Positions 34,725 through 42,821 of a stretch of 64,000 bases of DNA are shown here, one piece after another. Each line of letters starts with the position of its first letter. Within the stretch, counting starts at the first letter, position 1. Source of the stretch: Mycolicibacterium doricum (lineage in GTDB: Bacteria > Actinomycetota > Actinomycetes > Mycobacteriales > Mycobacteriaceae); assembly GCF_010728155.1 (NCBI RefSeq), contig NZ_AP022605.1, forward strand, positions 1,984,001 to 2,048,000, read 5' to 3'. A model generated the notes under the pieces. The model worked only from the letters and a program-made list of their open reading frames with translations, was not told the DNA's origin and did no database searches. A program made the position numbers and the translations under genes.

Positions 34725-35609
34725 TCAGCCCTTGGTGAGAGTGAACTGCGCGACGTCGGTGTAACCCTCGCGGAACAGGTCGGCGCAACCGGTCAGGTAC
34801 TTCATGTACCGGTCGTATACCTCCTGCGATTGGAACGCGATCGCCTCGTCCTTCCGCTCCCGGAGCGCGGCCGACCAGATGTCGAGCGTCTTCGCGTAGT
34901 GCAGTCGTAGCGGCTGCACCAGCTTGACTTCGAAGCCCGCCTTGGTGGCGTGGTCGGTGACGGCGCGAGCCTGGGGCAGGTCGCCGCCGGGGAAGATCTC
35001 GTCCATGATGAACTTGATGAAGCGCAGCTTCTGCATCGTGATGGGCAGCCCGCGCTCGGCGAACTCCTCGTCACTCGGCTTGATGATGGTGTGCAGCATC
35101 ATTACGCCGTCGTCCGGCAACGCGTCATAGGCCATCTTGAAGAAGTCGGTGTAGCGGTCGCGGCCGAAGTGCTCGAAGGCGCCGATGGACACGATGCGGT
35201 CCACCTTCTCGTCGAACTGCTCCCAGCCCTGCAGGAGCACGCGCTTGCTGCGCGGGCTGTGCTGCTTGGCGAAGAGCTGCTGTACGTGTGCCTGCTGGTT
35301 GCGCGACAGCGTCAGACCGACGACGTTGACGTCGTATTTCTCGATTGCTCGGTTGATGGTCGCGCCCCATCCGCAGCCCACGTCGAGCAGGGTCATCCCC
35401 GGCTGCAGCCCGAGCTTGCCCAGCGACAGGTCGATCTTGGCGAGCTGCGCCTGTTCCAGAGTCATGTCGTCGCGCTCGAAGTAGGCGCAGCTGTAGGTCT
35501 GCGTCGGGTCGAGGAACAGCCGGAAGAAGTCGTCGGACAGGTCGTAGTGCGCCTGGACGTCTTCGAAGTGGGGGGTCAAGCCCGGGGCATCACTGCTTGT
35601 TTCTGGCAC
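34725..35609 (-). CDS. Cyclopropane mycolic acid synthase family SAM methyltransferase
   Basis: 294-residue enzyme of the CmaA/PcaA/MmaA family. N-terminal TPHFEDVQAHYDLSDDFFRL and DPTQTYSCAYFERDDMTLEQ, SAM motif MTLLDVGCGWGATI (about 72), VVGLTLSRNQ, the bicarbonate-pocket region IGAFEHFG and C-terminal YMKYLTGCADLFREGYTDV are diagnostic. The N-terminus is closest to PcaA and MmaA2, which cyclopropanate double bonds of meromycolic acids; the exact bond cannot be assigned. GTG at 35609 aligns with family starts. Acts on acyl chains on carrier protein in the cytoplasm. Confidence 0.9.
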   Translation of the reverse strand: MPETSSDAPGLTPHFEDVQAHYDLSDDFFRLFLDPTQTYSCAYFERDDMTLEQAQLAKIDLSLGKLGLQPGMTLLDVGCGWGATINRAIEKYDVNVVGLTLSRNQQAHVQQLFAKQHSPRSKRVLLQGWEQFDEKVDRIVSIGAFEHFGRDRYTDFFKMAYDALPDDGVMMLHTIIKPSDEEFAERGLPITMQKLRFIKFIMDEIFPGGDLPQARAVTDHATKAGFEVKLVQPLRLHYAKTLDIWSAALRERKDEAIAFQSQEVYDRYMKYLTGCADLFREGYTDVAQFTLTKG

Positions 35610-35852
35610 GGTACAGCCTCTGACGTCGTGGTTTTGCGGTTCAGTTCGGCGCTCTCCCGCTTTCGAGAGTCGCCCCCGGTCGTCTGCGCACACTACCCGA
35701 ACAGGTACCACCCCAAGACCATGGTCGGCCAGGTCAGTCACCCGACTGCCCGGAGTGCGCGACAACCGGACCGCAGCCGATGCCGCCGACATCACTACTG
35801 TGGTGACACGGCCGGCGTTCGGCCGATGTCAATGCCAGGAGGGAGACTGCCC

Positions 35853-36068
35853 GTGAGTACTCCGGATGAACCGGTGTTCGATGACGACGCCCCGGAAGCC
35901 GACGTCGTCGAACAGCTGATTCCCGTCGACGTGGACGACGAGGAGGAGGGCGGCCTGGACCCGGCGCGGGTGTCGGTATCGGGCAACTGGGACGCCAATG
36001 AGGCCGATGTGATCGAACAGTCGATCGCGGTCCCGCTGTCGGACGACGACCCGGATTTCGACCGCTGA
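35853..36068 (+). CDS. Small acidic protein with internal duplication
   Basis: 71-residue, very acidic protein (about one third Asp/Glu). Two related segments, DAPEADVVEQLIPVDVDDEE and ANEADVIEQSIAVPLSDDD, suggest an internal duplication of an E-A-D-V-[VI]-E-Q motif. GTG at 35853 is chosen because AGGAGGGAG lies seven bases upstream; the earlier ATG at 35826 sits before that site. Conserved hypothetical in mycobacteria, as far as I can tell; unknown function, probably intrinsically disordered. No membrane segment or signal. Confidence 0.65.
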   Translation: MSTPDEPVFDDDAPEADVVEQLIPVDVDDEEEGGLDPARVSVSGNWDANEADVIEQSIAVPLSDDDPDFDR

Positions 36069-36185
36069 GCGCCCGCCGGAGCCGCGCCGACGCGGCAGCC
36101 AGCGACGGTCCGAGGGTGTGGACGATGGTCGATGAGATGGCCGCCCAGCGTGTTTCGGTGGGTCCGGCGGGGGTATCTCGCGGCC

Positions 36186-36308
36186 ATGAGAAGCGGTCCA
36201 ACGGAGTCGGGCCAGGATCCCGACGCCGACCCTGAGATGAAGCAGAGTTCTACGCGGCCTCAGCCCGATCAGGCCGAGGGTGAGGATGACGCCTCGGAGA
36301 CGTCCTGA
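36186..36308 (+). CDS. Very small acidic ORF, 40 aa
   Basis: Reads MRSGPTESGQDPDADPEMKQ then SSTRPQPDQAEGEDDASETS to TGA. The DPDADP and DQAEGEDD patterns resemble a class of tiny acidic mycobacterial proteins often annotated as hypothetical. There is no clear ribosome site, and length alone cannot prove coding. It lies in the same gene-poor stretch as the preceding acidic protein and on the same strand. Confidence 0.45.
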   Translation: MRSGPTESGQDPDADPEMKQSSTRPQPDQAEGEDDASETS

Positions 36309-36507
36309 GCGGTCGGGCTCCAGGTTCCCCAGGGCAGGAGAATCGTCGAAGACGGGCGCCCGGGATCCACGCCTCCGGACATGCGGGCCGGCGACTTCAT
36401 TGGAGTGTTGATGCTGACGTCGGAGTGGTGATGCTGACGTCGAGAAGAGCGCCGGCGATGTACTTGTCGGACGTCGGTGACTGGCTGCCCGGCATGGCGG
36501 GTACCTG
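36309..36507. other. Short non-coding stretch with a 20-bp tandem duplication
   Basis: No gene seen. Copies GGAGTGTTGATGCTGACGTC (36402-36421) and GGAGTGGTGATGCTGACGTC (36422-36441) are adjacent and differ at one base. Confidence 0.7.
36402..36441. repeat. 20-bp tandem duplication, 19/20 identical
   Basis: Two adjacent 20-bp units differing at one position, about 70 bp before the frameshifted gene that follows. Confidence 0.93.
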
Positions 36508-36870
36508 GTGCCGGTGAGTCCGTCCTCGGACACACCTGCCGACCATGGCCGTCAGCTACCCGAACGTGCCCGTCGTCATCTGTACAGCTTCCACCAGTTG
36601 ATGCGCCGGGCCGACCTCTTGGTCGGTGAGGCGTGCGACAAGCTGCGCGAAGCGGGCCACGATGAACTGGCCGACCGGTTGGCCGCGAGTTGGTCGGGCG
36701 CAATGTGGTTCACGGCCGGTGGACGTTTCAGATCGTCGAGGATTTCGCCGACGGCCGACGCACGCGGCCGGCGATGACGACACCGGCGACCCGTCCGCTC
36801 GTGCGAAAAGGACGGTCGACGCTTCGAGCCGTTTGTCCCACGAGTGGGCGGGCACTCAGTGGGCGTCGTA
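36508..36870 (+). pseudogene. Frameshifted conserved mycobacterial gene
   Basis: The first frame reads RRHLYSFHQLMRRADLLVGE and ACDKLREAGHDELADRLAAS, then shifts. The next frame continues ELVGRNVVHGRWTFQIVEDF ADG at 36685-36750. Together they match a conserved mycobacterial protein with the HLYSFHQLMG and VGRNVxxGRWTFQIVE signatures. A one-base loss near 36684 explains the break, and a further shift seems to lie around 36780. Function of the family is unknown. It sits directly upstream of the Rv2629-like gene. Confidence 0.65.
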
Positions 36871-36890
36871 CTCGCTCAGGACGGAGAACC

Positions 36891-37991
36891 ATGCAATCCG
36901 AACGCTTCCGAACACTTGCGGAGTCGAAGGGACCCTACGCGTCGGTGTACTTCGACGATTCGTATGACACCGAGGACGCCGCGGCCCAGCGCGATCTGAA
37001 GTGGCGGGCGATCCGTGACGACCTCGAGCAGCAGGACGCGCCGGCCGAGGTGATCGAGGCATTGCAGCACGCGATCCTCGACGCGTCACCGGCGGTGGGA
37101 CGCAGCGGCAGGGGTCTGATCGCCGGAGCCGACGGCATCCTGCTCAACGAGCACCTGATCCGGCCGATCGAGACGCCGGTGGTCCGCTTCTCGTCACTGC
37201 CGTACCTCGTGCCCGTCGTGGAGCACGGCGCCCTCCATTCGACCTACGTGATCGTCACCGTCGACCATGCCGGCGGGGATATCACGCTACACCGGGATCG
37301 CAAGGTCGAATCGGACACCGTCGACGGCGGCGGCTCTCCGATCCACAAGGCCGACAGCGCCGAAACACCCGGCTACGGCGATCCGCAGCGCCGCACCATG
37401 GAAGCCGGGCGCAAGAACCTGCGGGCGGTGGCCGAACGGTTGGCCCGCCTGGTCGATGAGCACTCCCCCGAAGTCATCTTCGTCGTCGGTGAGGTGCAGT
37501 CCCGGTCCGACCTGATGCCCACCCTGGAGGACCGGGTAGCCGAGCGGGTGGTCGAACTCGACATCGGCGCCCGGCACAGCGGGTTCGACGAGGCCGATCT
37601 GCAGCCCGCGGTCGACCGGGAGTTCCTGCGGCGTCGGCTGTCGATGATCGAGCGTGCGGCGGAACAGTTCACGCAGGCCACGGGCCAGGGTTCCGGCCTC
37701 GCCACCGAGGGGCTCCATGGGGTCTGCGCCGCGCTACGGGCCGGAGCTGTCGAAACGCTCATCATCGGTGACATCGGGGATGCGACTGTCGTCGCCGGCG
37801 ACGACCTGCTGACGGTGGCGCCGAACGAGAATGTGCTGTCGGAGCTGGGCACCGCGCCGACCCAGACGCTGCGGGCAGATGAGGCGTTGCCGCTTGCGGC
37901 GGTGCGCACCGGTGCGGCGCTGGTCCGCACCGACGAGCGGATCACTCCGGAGGACGGCATCGCCGCGGTGTTGCGTTACGCGTTGCCCTGA
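36891..37991 (+). CDS. Rv2629-like dormancy-associated protein
   Basis: 366 residues with clear similarity along the whole length to M. tuberculosis Rv2629 (374 aa): GPYASVYFDDSYDTEDA, LIAGADGILLNEHLI, SSLPYLVPVVEHGALHSTYV, FVVGEVQSRSDLMPTLEDRV, GSGLATEGLHGVCAALRAGA and DEALPLAAVRTGAALVR. The fold resembles the peptide-release-factor (eRF1/Vms1-like) group. Rv2629 is part of the DosR-induced set in M. tuberculosis; no DosR box was found directly upstream here. ATG at 36891 has GGAG six bases before it. Its 3' end overlaps the convergent HAD gene by 16 bp. Confidence 0.85.
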   Translation: MQSERFRTLAESKGPYASVYFDDSYDTEDAAAQRDLKWRAIRDDLEQQDAPAEVIEALQHAILDASPAVGRSGRGLIAGADGILLNEHLIRPIETPVVRFSSLPYLVPVVEHGALHSTYVIVTVDHAGGDITLHRDRKVESDTVDGGGSPIHKADSAETPGYGDPQRRTMEAGRKNLRAVAERLARLVDEHSPEVIFVVGEVQSRSDLMPTLEDRVAERVVELDIGARHSGFDEADLQPAVDREFLRRRLSMIERAAEQFTQATGQGSGLATEGLHGVCAALRAGAVETLIIGDIGDATVVAGDDLLTVAPNENVLSELGTAPTQTLRADEALPLAAVRTGAALVRTDERITPEDGIAAVLRYALP

Positions 37992-38695
37992 CCGCTGGAG
38001 CGGACTCGGCTCAGCAGTGTGGCCACGGGGCTCTCGTCGAGGTGCGCGCGAAGGTCTTCGGCGTTCTCGAAGACCTCGCGGGCACCCGCCTCGGTGAGCT
38101 CCCCGCGGGACACGCCCCCACTGAGCACGCCGATCGATGTGAGACCCGCACGTCGACAGGCCTCGATGTCCCACACGGCGTCACCGACGAAAACCGCGTG
38201 GTCAGCGTCCACACCGGCACGTGCCAGCGCGATGTTGACGATGTCGGGTTCGGGTTTTGCGGTGTCGACGTCACCGCCGGACGTCATCGCGGAGTAGACG
38301 TCTTCACTGTCGAGCACCTCGCGCAGCGCCTCGAGCTCGTCCTCGGGCGCCGACGTCGCCAACACGACCTGCAGGCCGAGCTCGGTGATCCGCTCGAGCA
38401 GTTCGCGCGCCCCCGGGAGCAGCCGCAGTAGCCCCCTCGAGTCCAAATAGTACCGAGAGTGGCCGTCCTTCAGCCGCTTCCTTGCGTCGTCGTCGACGTC
38501 GGGAACCAGCGTGTCCAACAGCGTCGAACCATCCATGCCGATACACCGGTGCACACGCCAGGATTCGACCGTCAGCGACTCGTCGGCGAATGAGCGGTGC
38601 CAGGCGTGGACGTGCAGATAATTCGAGTCGACCAGTGTGCCGTCAATATCGAACAGCACGGCCGGTGCGGAACCCGCGCTGTGAGCATCGGTCAT
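37976..38695 (-). CDS. HAD hydrolase, phosphoglycolate phosphatase / beta-phosphoglucomutase type
   Basis: 239-residue HAD subfamily IA protein. Motif I VLFDIDGTLVDSNYLH (about 13-28), helical cap (about 30-95), motif II VVLATSAPEDELEAL, motif III Lys in DTAKPEPDIV and motif IV FVGDAVWDIEACRRAG (about 180). Substrate is a small phosphorylated compound not resolvable from sequence. The ATG at 38695 overlaps the TGA of a 42-codon membrane ORF (ATGA), so the two are translationally coupled. The longer frame upstream is spurious. Confidence 0.85.
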   Translation of the reverse strand: MTDAHSAGSAPAVLFDIDGTLVDSNYLHVHAWHRSFADESLTVESWRVHRCIGMDGSTLLDTLVPDVDDDARKRLKDGHSRYYLDSRGLLRLLPGARELLERITELGLQVVLATSAPEDELEALREVLDSEDVYSAMTSGGDVDTAKPEPDIVNIALARAGVDADHAVFVGDAVWDIEACRRAGLTSIGVLSGGVSRGELTEAGAREVFENAEDLRAHLDESPVATLLSRVRSSGQGNA

Positions 38696-38820
38696 CGGGT
38701 GTGGTGATCGGTCGTAGGACCGCTGTCCGCGGCGAGGGTGGCGACGACGAGCAGCACTACCACCACTGCGACGACCACCACCACTGCGACGACGATCCAC
38801 AAGATCGTGCTGGTAGCCAC
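38692..38820 (-). CDS. Tiny single-span membrane protein coupled to the HAD gene
   Basis: 42 residues from GTG: VATSTILWIVVAVVVVVAVV, then VVLLVVATLAADSGPTTDHH and TR before TGA. It is almost one long Val-rich membrane helix with a short polar tail. An AAGGAG lies five bases before the start, and its stop overlaps the HAD start codon, both good signs of real coding. It is too short for common gene finders. Function unknown; it might anchor or regulate something at the membrane. Confidence 0.7.
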   Translation of the reverse strand: MATSTILWIVVAVVVVVAVVVVLLVVATLAADSGPTTDHHTR

Positions 38821-38927
38821 ATCGGCTCCTTCGCTTGGGCGGGCGCGTCAGGCTGTCGACCCTCCCGCTGGTCACGGGTGCCCGTCCGCGCCGACGGCTA
38901 AACGGTTCCCCGGTGCCACCGCGCCGG

Positions 38928-40034
38928 CTAACGCGCTTCGAGTGCGGCGAGCATGCCCGCCGCGGCACGCGGCCAGGTGAACTGTTCAGCCCGTCGACGG
39001 GCATTTCTGCGACGCAATGATTCCGGTTTCCGGATCACCGCGCTGACCGCGTGGGCGAGCGATTCGGGATCGTTGTCGGCCGATGCCCCACTGTCGGCGG
39101 TGAGGATCTCGGCGAGCGCCGACGTGCGCGACACGACGGCGGGTGTTCCGCATGCCAGCGCTTCGAGCGCAGCCAGGCCGAAAGTCTCATGCGGTCCCGG
39201 TGCGAGCGCGACGTCGGCGGACGCCAGGATGCCCGCCACGGTGTCGCGACAGCCAATGTAGCCGGTGAAATCCACCGGTAGGCCGGCGGCCTGACGTTCG
39301 AGGCGCTGCCGCAGCGGTCCCTCCCCTACTACGACCAAGCGGGCGTCGACACCTGAATCACGCAGTGTTGCAACCGTGTCGATGCTGCGGTGCGCATGCT
39401 TCTCGACCGACAACCGACCGCAGTGCACCAGAAGTGTCTGGTCGTGGGTCGCCCACCGCTGTCGCACCTCATCGGACCGCCGGCGCGGGTGGAACTGGTC
39501 GAGGTCGACCCCCAGCGGAACGGTGACGACGTTCGTGGCGTCGATCCGGTCGAATTCCGTCCGTGCGAAGGCCGTCGTACAAACCACGGTGTCGTAACTG
39601 CTCGCGGTGCGGCGGTTGGCGACATCGGCGACCGCACGAGCGACGCGGCCAGGCAGCACCTGACCGACGAGGCGGTCGAGGCGTTCGTGGGAGACCATCA
39701 CCGTCGCCGCACCGTGGCGTCGACCCCAACCTCCCAGCGACCGCAACGTCAGCCGGTCGGACACCTCGATCGCGTCGGGTTTCAGATCATGGAGCAAAGC
39801 GGTCACCGGACCCGGCAGGACAGCGCGGTAGCCGCCCGTGAACGGAATGAGGCGGGCCGGCAGGGTGATCCGTGCGACCCCGCTGGGTAATTGCTCGGTC
39901 TCTGCGCGGTGCCCGGGGACGACGAGGTACACCTCGTGCCCGGCTGCGCAGTACTCCGCGCCGAGCCGGTCTACCGCGGTACGTAAGCCGCCAGAGCGTG
40001 GACCGTAGAAATTGGCGACCTGCACCACCCGCAT
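38928..40034 (-). CDS. pimC: GDP-mannose-dependent mannosyltransferase PimC
   Basis: 368-residue GT-B glycosyltransferase (family 4). It opens MRVVQVANFYGPRSGGLRTA, the N-terminal loop around the acceptor, with ISHERLDR-like VSHERLDRLVGQVLPGR and, in the donor half, VHCGRLSVEKHAHRSIDTVA and the E-x7-E type motif HETFGLAALEALACGTPAVV. The whole chain is close to PimC of M. tuberculosis CDC1551 and M. bovis, which adds the third mannose to phosphatidylinositol mannosides; the gene is absent from H37Rv. Start at 40034 rather than 40046 aligns with PimC. Confidence 0.87.
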   Translation of the reverse strand: MRVVQVANFYGPRSGGLRTAVDRLGAEYCAAGHEVYLVVPGHRAETEQLPSGVARITLPARLIPFTGGYRAVLPGPVTALLHDLKPDAIEVSDRLTLRSLGGWGRRHGAATVMVSHERLDRLVGQVLPGRVARAVADVANRRTASSYDTVVCTTAFARTEFDRIDATNVVTVPLGVDLDQFHPRRRSDEVRQRWATHDQTLLVHCGRLSVEKHAHRSIDTVATLRDSGVDARLVVVGEGPLRQRLERQAAGLPVDFTGYIGCRDTVAGILASADVALAPGPHETFGLAALEALACGTPAVVSRTSALAEILTADSGASADNDPESLAHAVSAVIRKPESLRRRNARRRAEQFTWPRAAAGMLAALEAR

Positions 40035-40207
40035 GCCTCGATGCAACGCGACGCATTTGTGCGGTGCGCGGCGGCGTATCTACCGGCGCCTGAACGGGCC
40101 GTGAACTCTCCACCGTCTCGCAACCGTGCATGCTTGTCCGCGCCATGCCGTGGGTTGTGCAGGACTTGGGTTTCTGCTGTCCCAATTCGCGGTGTTTTGT
40201 CGGTGGT

Positions 40208-40223
40208 TCGAACTAGTGTTCGA
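40208..40223 (+). promoter_or_regulatory. SOS (LexA) box over the -10 of a 13E12 gene
   Basis: TCGAACTAGTGTTCGA is a perfect mycobacterial LexA box (TCGAAC-N4-GTTCGA). The embedded TAGTGT (40214-40219) is a -10 placed seven bases before the ATG, so bound LexA would cover the promoter of a leaderless mRNA. Confidence 0.87.
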
Positions 40224-40226
40224 GAT

Positions 40227-41630
40227 ATGGATGGGGACTTTCACGGCGCGGTCGACCGCCTGCTGGCGGCGGTGACCGACTTGCAGACCGCCCCCATCGA
40301 CGACCTGCCACACCGGCAACTGCTGGCCGAACTCGACCGCATCAAACACGCCGTATGGGCCGTGCCCAGTGTCGAGCACCGGTTGACCGGGCGGCTGATC
40401 GCCGAAGCCGACCCCCACCGCCTCGGCGCCACCTCCCTGCGCGAAGTGCTGGCCAACCACCTACGGATCACCCAGAAAGACGCCACACAACGACTCACCG
40501 ACGCCACACAACTGGGCCCCCGCTACACCCTCACCGGCGAACGCGTCCAAAACGACCTCGCCCACACCGCTGACGCAGTAGCCCGCGGAGACATCGGCGT
40601 CGCCCATGTGCGGATCATCCAGGACTTCGTGAAAAGACTGCCGACATGGGTGTCGTTCGCCCGCCGCGACGACTACGAACACGACCTCGTCACCCACGCG
40701 CAGACGTTGGTGCCCGAGGACTTCCGCAAAGTCGCCGAGACCCTGCTGGCCCACATCGACCAGGACGGCGCCGAACCCGACTACCCCACCCAACAACGCC
40801 GCCGCACCGTCACGGTAGGCCGCCAGCAGGCCGACGGGATGAGCCACCTCGACGGCTGGATCGACCCCGAATTCCGGGCCTTCCTCGATGTGGTGCTGGC
40901 CAAACACGCCGCCCCCGGCGCCAACCTGCCCCACCACGACACCCACCACGACCACGACACCCACGATGCCGCCCACGACGACACCCACGACGACACCCAC
41001 GACGCCGCCCGCACCGGCCGCGACCACCGCACCGCCGGCCAACGCCACCACGACGCCATCAAAACCGTCCTGCGCGACACCGTGGCCTCAGGCCGGCTCG
41101 GTCAGGTCGCCGGCGTGCCCGCCACCATCGTCGCCAGCACCACCCTCAGCGAACTCGAACACGCCGCCGGATGGGCCCACACCGGCGGCGGCAACCGCCT
41201 CCCCCTCCGCGACCTGATCCGCATGGCCGCCACCTCCCGGCACTACCTGGCGGTGTTCGACGACCACACCGAAGAAATCCTCTACCTCGGCCGCGCCAAA
41301 CGCACCGCCACCACCGCCCAACGCCTCGCCCTGTTCGCCAGAGACAAAGGCTGCACCCACCCGCACTGCACCGCGCCGTTCTACTGGACCCAAGCCCACC
41401 ACGCCCACGACTACCGCACCGGCGGGCGCACCGACATCGACAACCTCACCCTGGCCTGCCAACCCGCCAACCTCATGATCGACAAAACCGGCTGGACCAC
41501 CCACCGCCCCGGCAACGGCCGCACCCACTGGAACCCACCAAAACACCACGACACCGGCCAACCCCGCCTCAACCACCACTTCCACCCCCACCGCTACCTC
41601 AGCGCAAAGGACGACGACGAGCCCGAATAG
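40227..41630 (+). CDS. 13E12 repeat family protein (DUF222 plus HNH endonuclease domain)
   Basis: 467 residues. N-terminal DUF222 (about 1-230; LLAELDRIKHAVWAVPSVEH, LRITQKDATQRL, VARGDIGVAHVRIIQDFV), a His/Asp-rich linker (about 230-275), and a C-terminal HNH domain with DKGCTHPHCTAPFYWTQAHH, TGGRTDIDNLTLACQPANLM. Members of this mycobacterial family are induced by DNA damage through LexA; the SOS box three bases upstream of the ATG agrees. Precise role unknown, possibly DNA cleavage in repair or in element biology. No flanking inverted repeats or target duplications were seen, so mobility is not supported. Confidence 0.9.
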   Translation: MDGDFHGAVDRLLAAVTDLQTAPIDDLPHRQLLAELDRIKHAVWAVPSVEHRLTGRLIAEADPHRLGATSLREVLANHLRITQKDATQRLTDATQLGPRYTLTGERVQNDLAHTADAVARGDIGVAHVRIIQDFVKRLPTWVSFARRDDYEHDLVTHAQTLVPEDFRKVAETLLAHIDQDGAEPDYPTQQRRRTVTVGRQQADGMSHLDGWIDPEFRAFLDVVLAKHAAPGANLPHHDTHHDHDTHDAAHDDTHDDTHDAARTGRDHRTAGQRHHDAIKTVLRDTVASGRLGQVAGVPATIVASTTLSELEHAAGWAHTGGGNRLPLRDLIRMAATSRHYLAVFDDHTEEILYLGRAKRTATTAQRLALFARDKGCTHPHCTAPFYWTQAHHAHDYRTGGRTDIDNLTLACQPANLMIDKTGWTTHRPGNGRTHWNPPKHHDTGQPRLNHHFHPHRYLSAKDDDEPE

Positions 41631-41727
41631 GGTGGACGGCGGCTGAGTTATGCCAACCCGCGTGACTCGGCGGCTGACCGATGTTGAAGGTGGTGAGGCC
41701 GACAAGGAGGTCGCTGGCCCGCAACGG

Positions 41728-42639
41728 CTAACCGACGTAGCGCGAGAGCCACTCCTGCACGCGTTTCCACGCGTCAGCGGCGGCTGTGGCGTCGTAGCGC
41801 TCACTGGTGTCGTTGAAGAAGGCGTGATTGGCGTCGGGCTCGGTGACGAGTTCGAACTGCATGCCGGCACTTTCCAACGCCGCGCGCGCGGCCGGTTTGC
41901 TTGCGTTCACCCGGTGATCCTCGGCGGCGTAGACACCAAGTACTGCGACATCCTTGGAGCCGGAGAAGTCGGGGTTCTCCGGGGTGGGCCCGTAGAACGG
42001 CACCGCCGCGGCCAGCCGTGGCTCCCCAGCGGCCAGCAGACGCCACACCATGCCTCCGCCCATGCAGAACCCCACCGCCGCGAGTTTGCGGTCCGGGACC
42101 CGGCGCGCCAACTCGTCGATACCGGACTTCAGATCGGCCACAGCCTCCTCGGCCGGCAGCTTGCCCAGCGCCGCCGTGGCCTCGGCGGGATCGGCGAACG
42201 TAGCGGTGCCGCCCTGCCCGGAGAGCAGATCGATCGCCAGCGCGGAATAGCCGATGCCGCCGAACCGGCCGGCGATGGACCGGATGTAGTCGTTGAGTCC
42301 CTTGTTCTCGTGGATCACCAGCACGGCGCCGCGCGGCTTGTCTGCCGCCGCCCAAGCGCCCTGCAGTTCGCCGCGCGGGCCGGCCCAGGTGACCGGCTTC
42401 GTCGGCACCGCGTTCTCCGATCCGGGCGGTGGCGCACTGACCGTGGCGGCGCCGCTCGAGGTCACCGGCACCTCGGCTTCCGGCTGCTTGTCCTCGCTGC
42501 AGGCGGCGAACAATGCCGTTGCGCCTGCGGTGCCGATGCCGAGCAGTGAGAGCCTGCGCAACGCCTCACGCCGCGACAGCAATCCGTCGACATGGTCGGT
42601 GGCGATCTCCTCGGCGATATATCGCTGGAAAAGTGTCAC
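41728..42639 (-). CDS. Exported dienelactone hydrolase family protein (Tat lipoprotein-like)
   Basis: 303 residues. The N-terminus has a twin-arginine pattern SRREALRRLSLLG followed by a hydrophobic stretch and a lipobox-like FAAC, so export through Tat with lipid anchoring is likely. The DLH fold shows VLVIHENKGLNDYIRSIAGR, nucleophile Cys in AAVGFCMGGGMVW, Asp in YAAEDHRVNA and His in PDANHAFFND. The family opens cyclic esters such as dienelactone; external substrates here are unknown. GTG at 42639 is chosen since the following helix is conserved; no signal is lost. Confidence 0.85.
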   Translation of the reverse strand: MTLFQRYIAEEIATDHVDGLLSRREALRRLSLLGIGTAGATALFAACSEDKQPEAEVPVTSSGAATVSAPPPGSENAVPTKPVTWAGPRGELQGAWAAADKPRGAVLVIHENKGLNDYIRSIAGRFGGIGYSALAIDLLSGQGGTATFADPAEATAALGKLPAEEAVADLKSGIDELARRVPDRKLAAVGFCMGGGMVWRLLAAGEPRLAAAVPFYGPTPENPDFSGSKDVAVLGVYAAEDHRVNASKPAARAALESAGMQFELVTEPDANHAFFNDTSERYDATAAADAWKRVQEWLSRYVG

Positions 42640-42720
42640 GGTGGCGAGTATCCACCCCTCACCGCACCGTCGGACGGAATTGCCCGAGCTCGCCGGGGCC
42701 GTGCTCGGCATGAACACCAC

Positions 42721-42747
42721 TACGGCATCTACGGCATCTACGGCATC
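42721..42747. repeat. 9-bp tandem repeat, three copies
   Basis: TACGGCATC is repeated three times, followed by a degenerate TACGCCGAT. It lies between the dienelactone hydrolase and glnA3 genes and is not in a supported gene. Confidence 0.9.
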
Positions 42748-42821
42748 TACGCCGATATGCCGCGTCGCCGTGATGTACTCCTGGGTGTTCGACGGAACCG
42801 GCTAGACGTGAGGGGGCGCGG

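Noticed and set aside
40227..41630. 13E12 gene as part of a mobile element (REP13E12)
   Set aside because: No terminal repeats, integrase or target duplication beside it; SOS control alone does not show mobility.
42721..42760. Coding reading of the TACGGCATC repeat (YGI repeats)
   Set aside because: The surrounding frame has no start, domain or codon pattern and runs antisense to a real gene.
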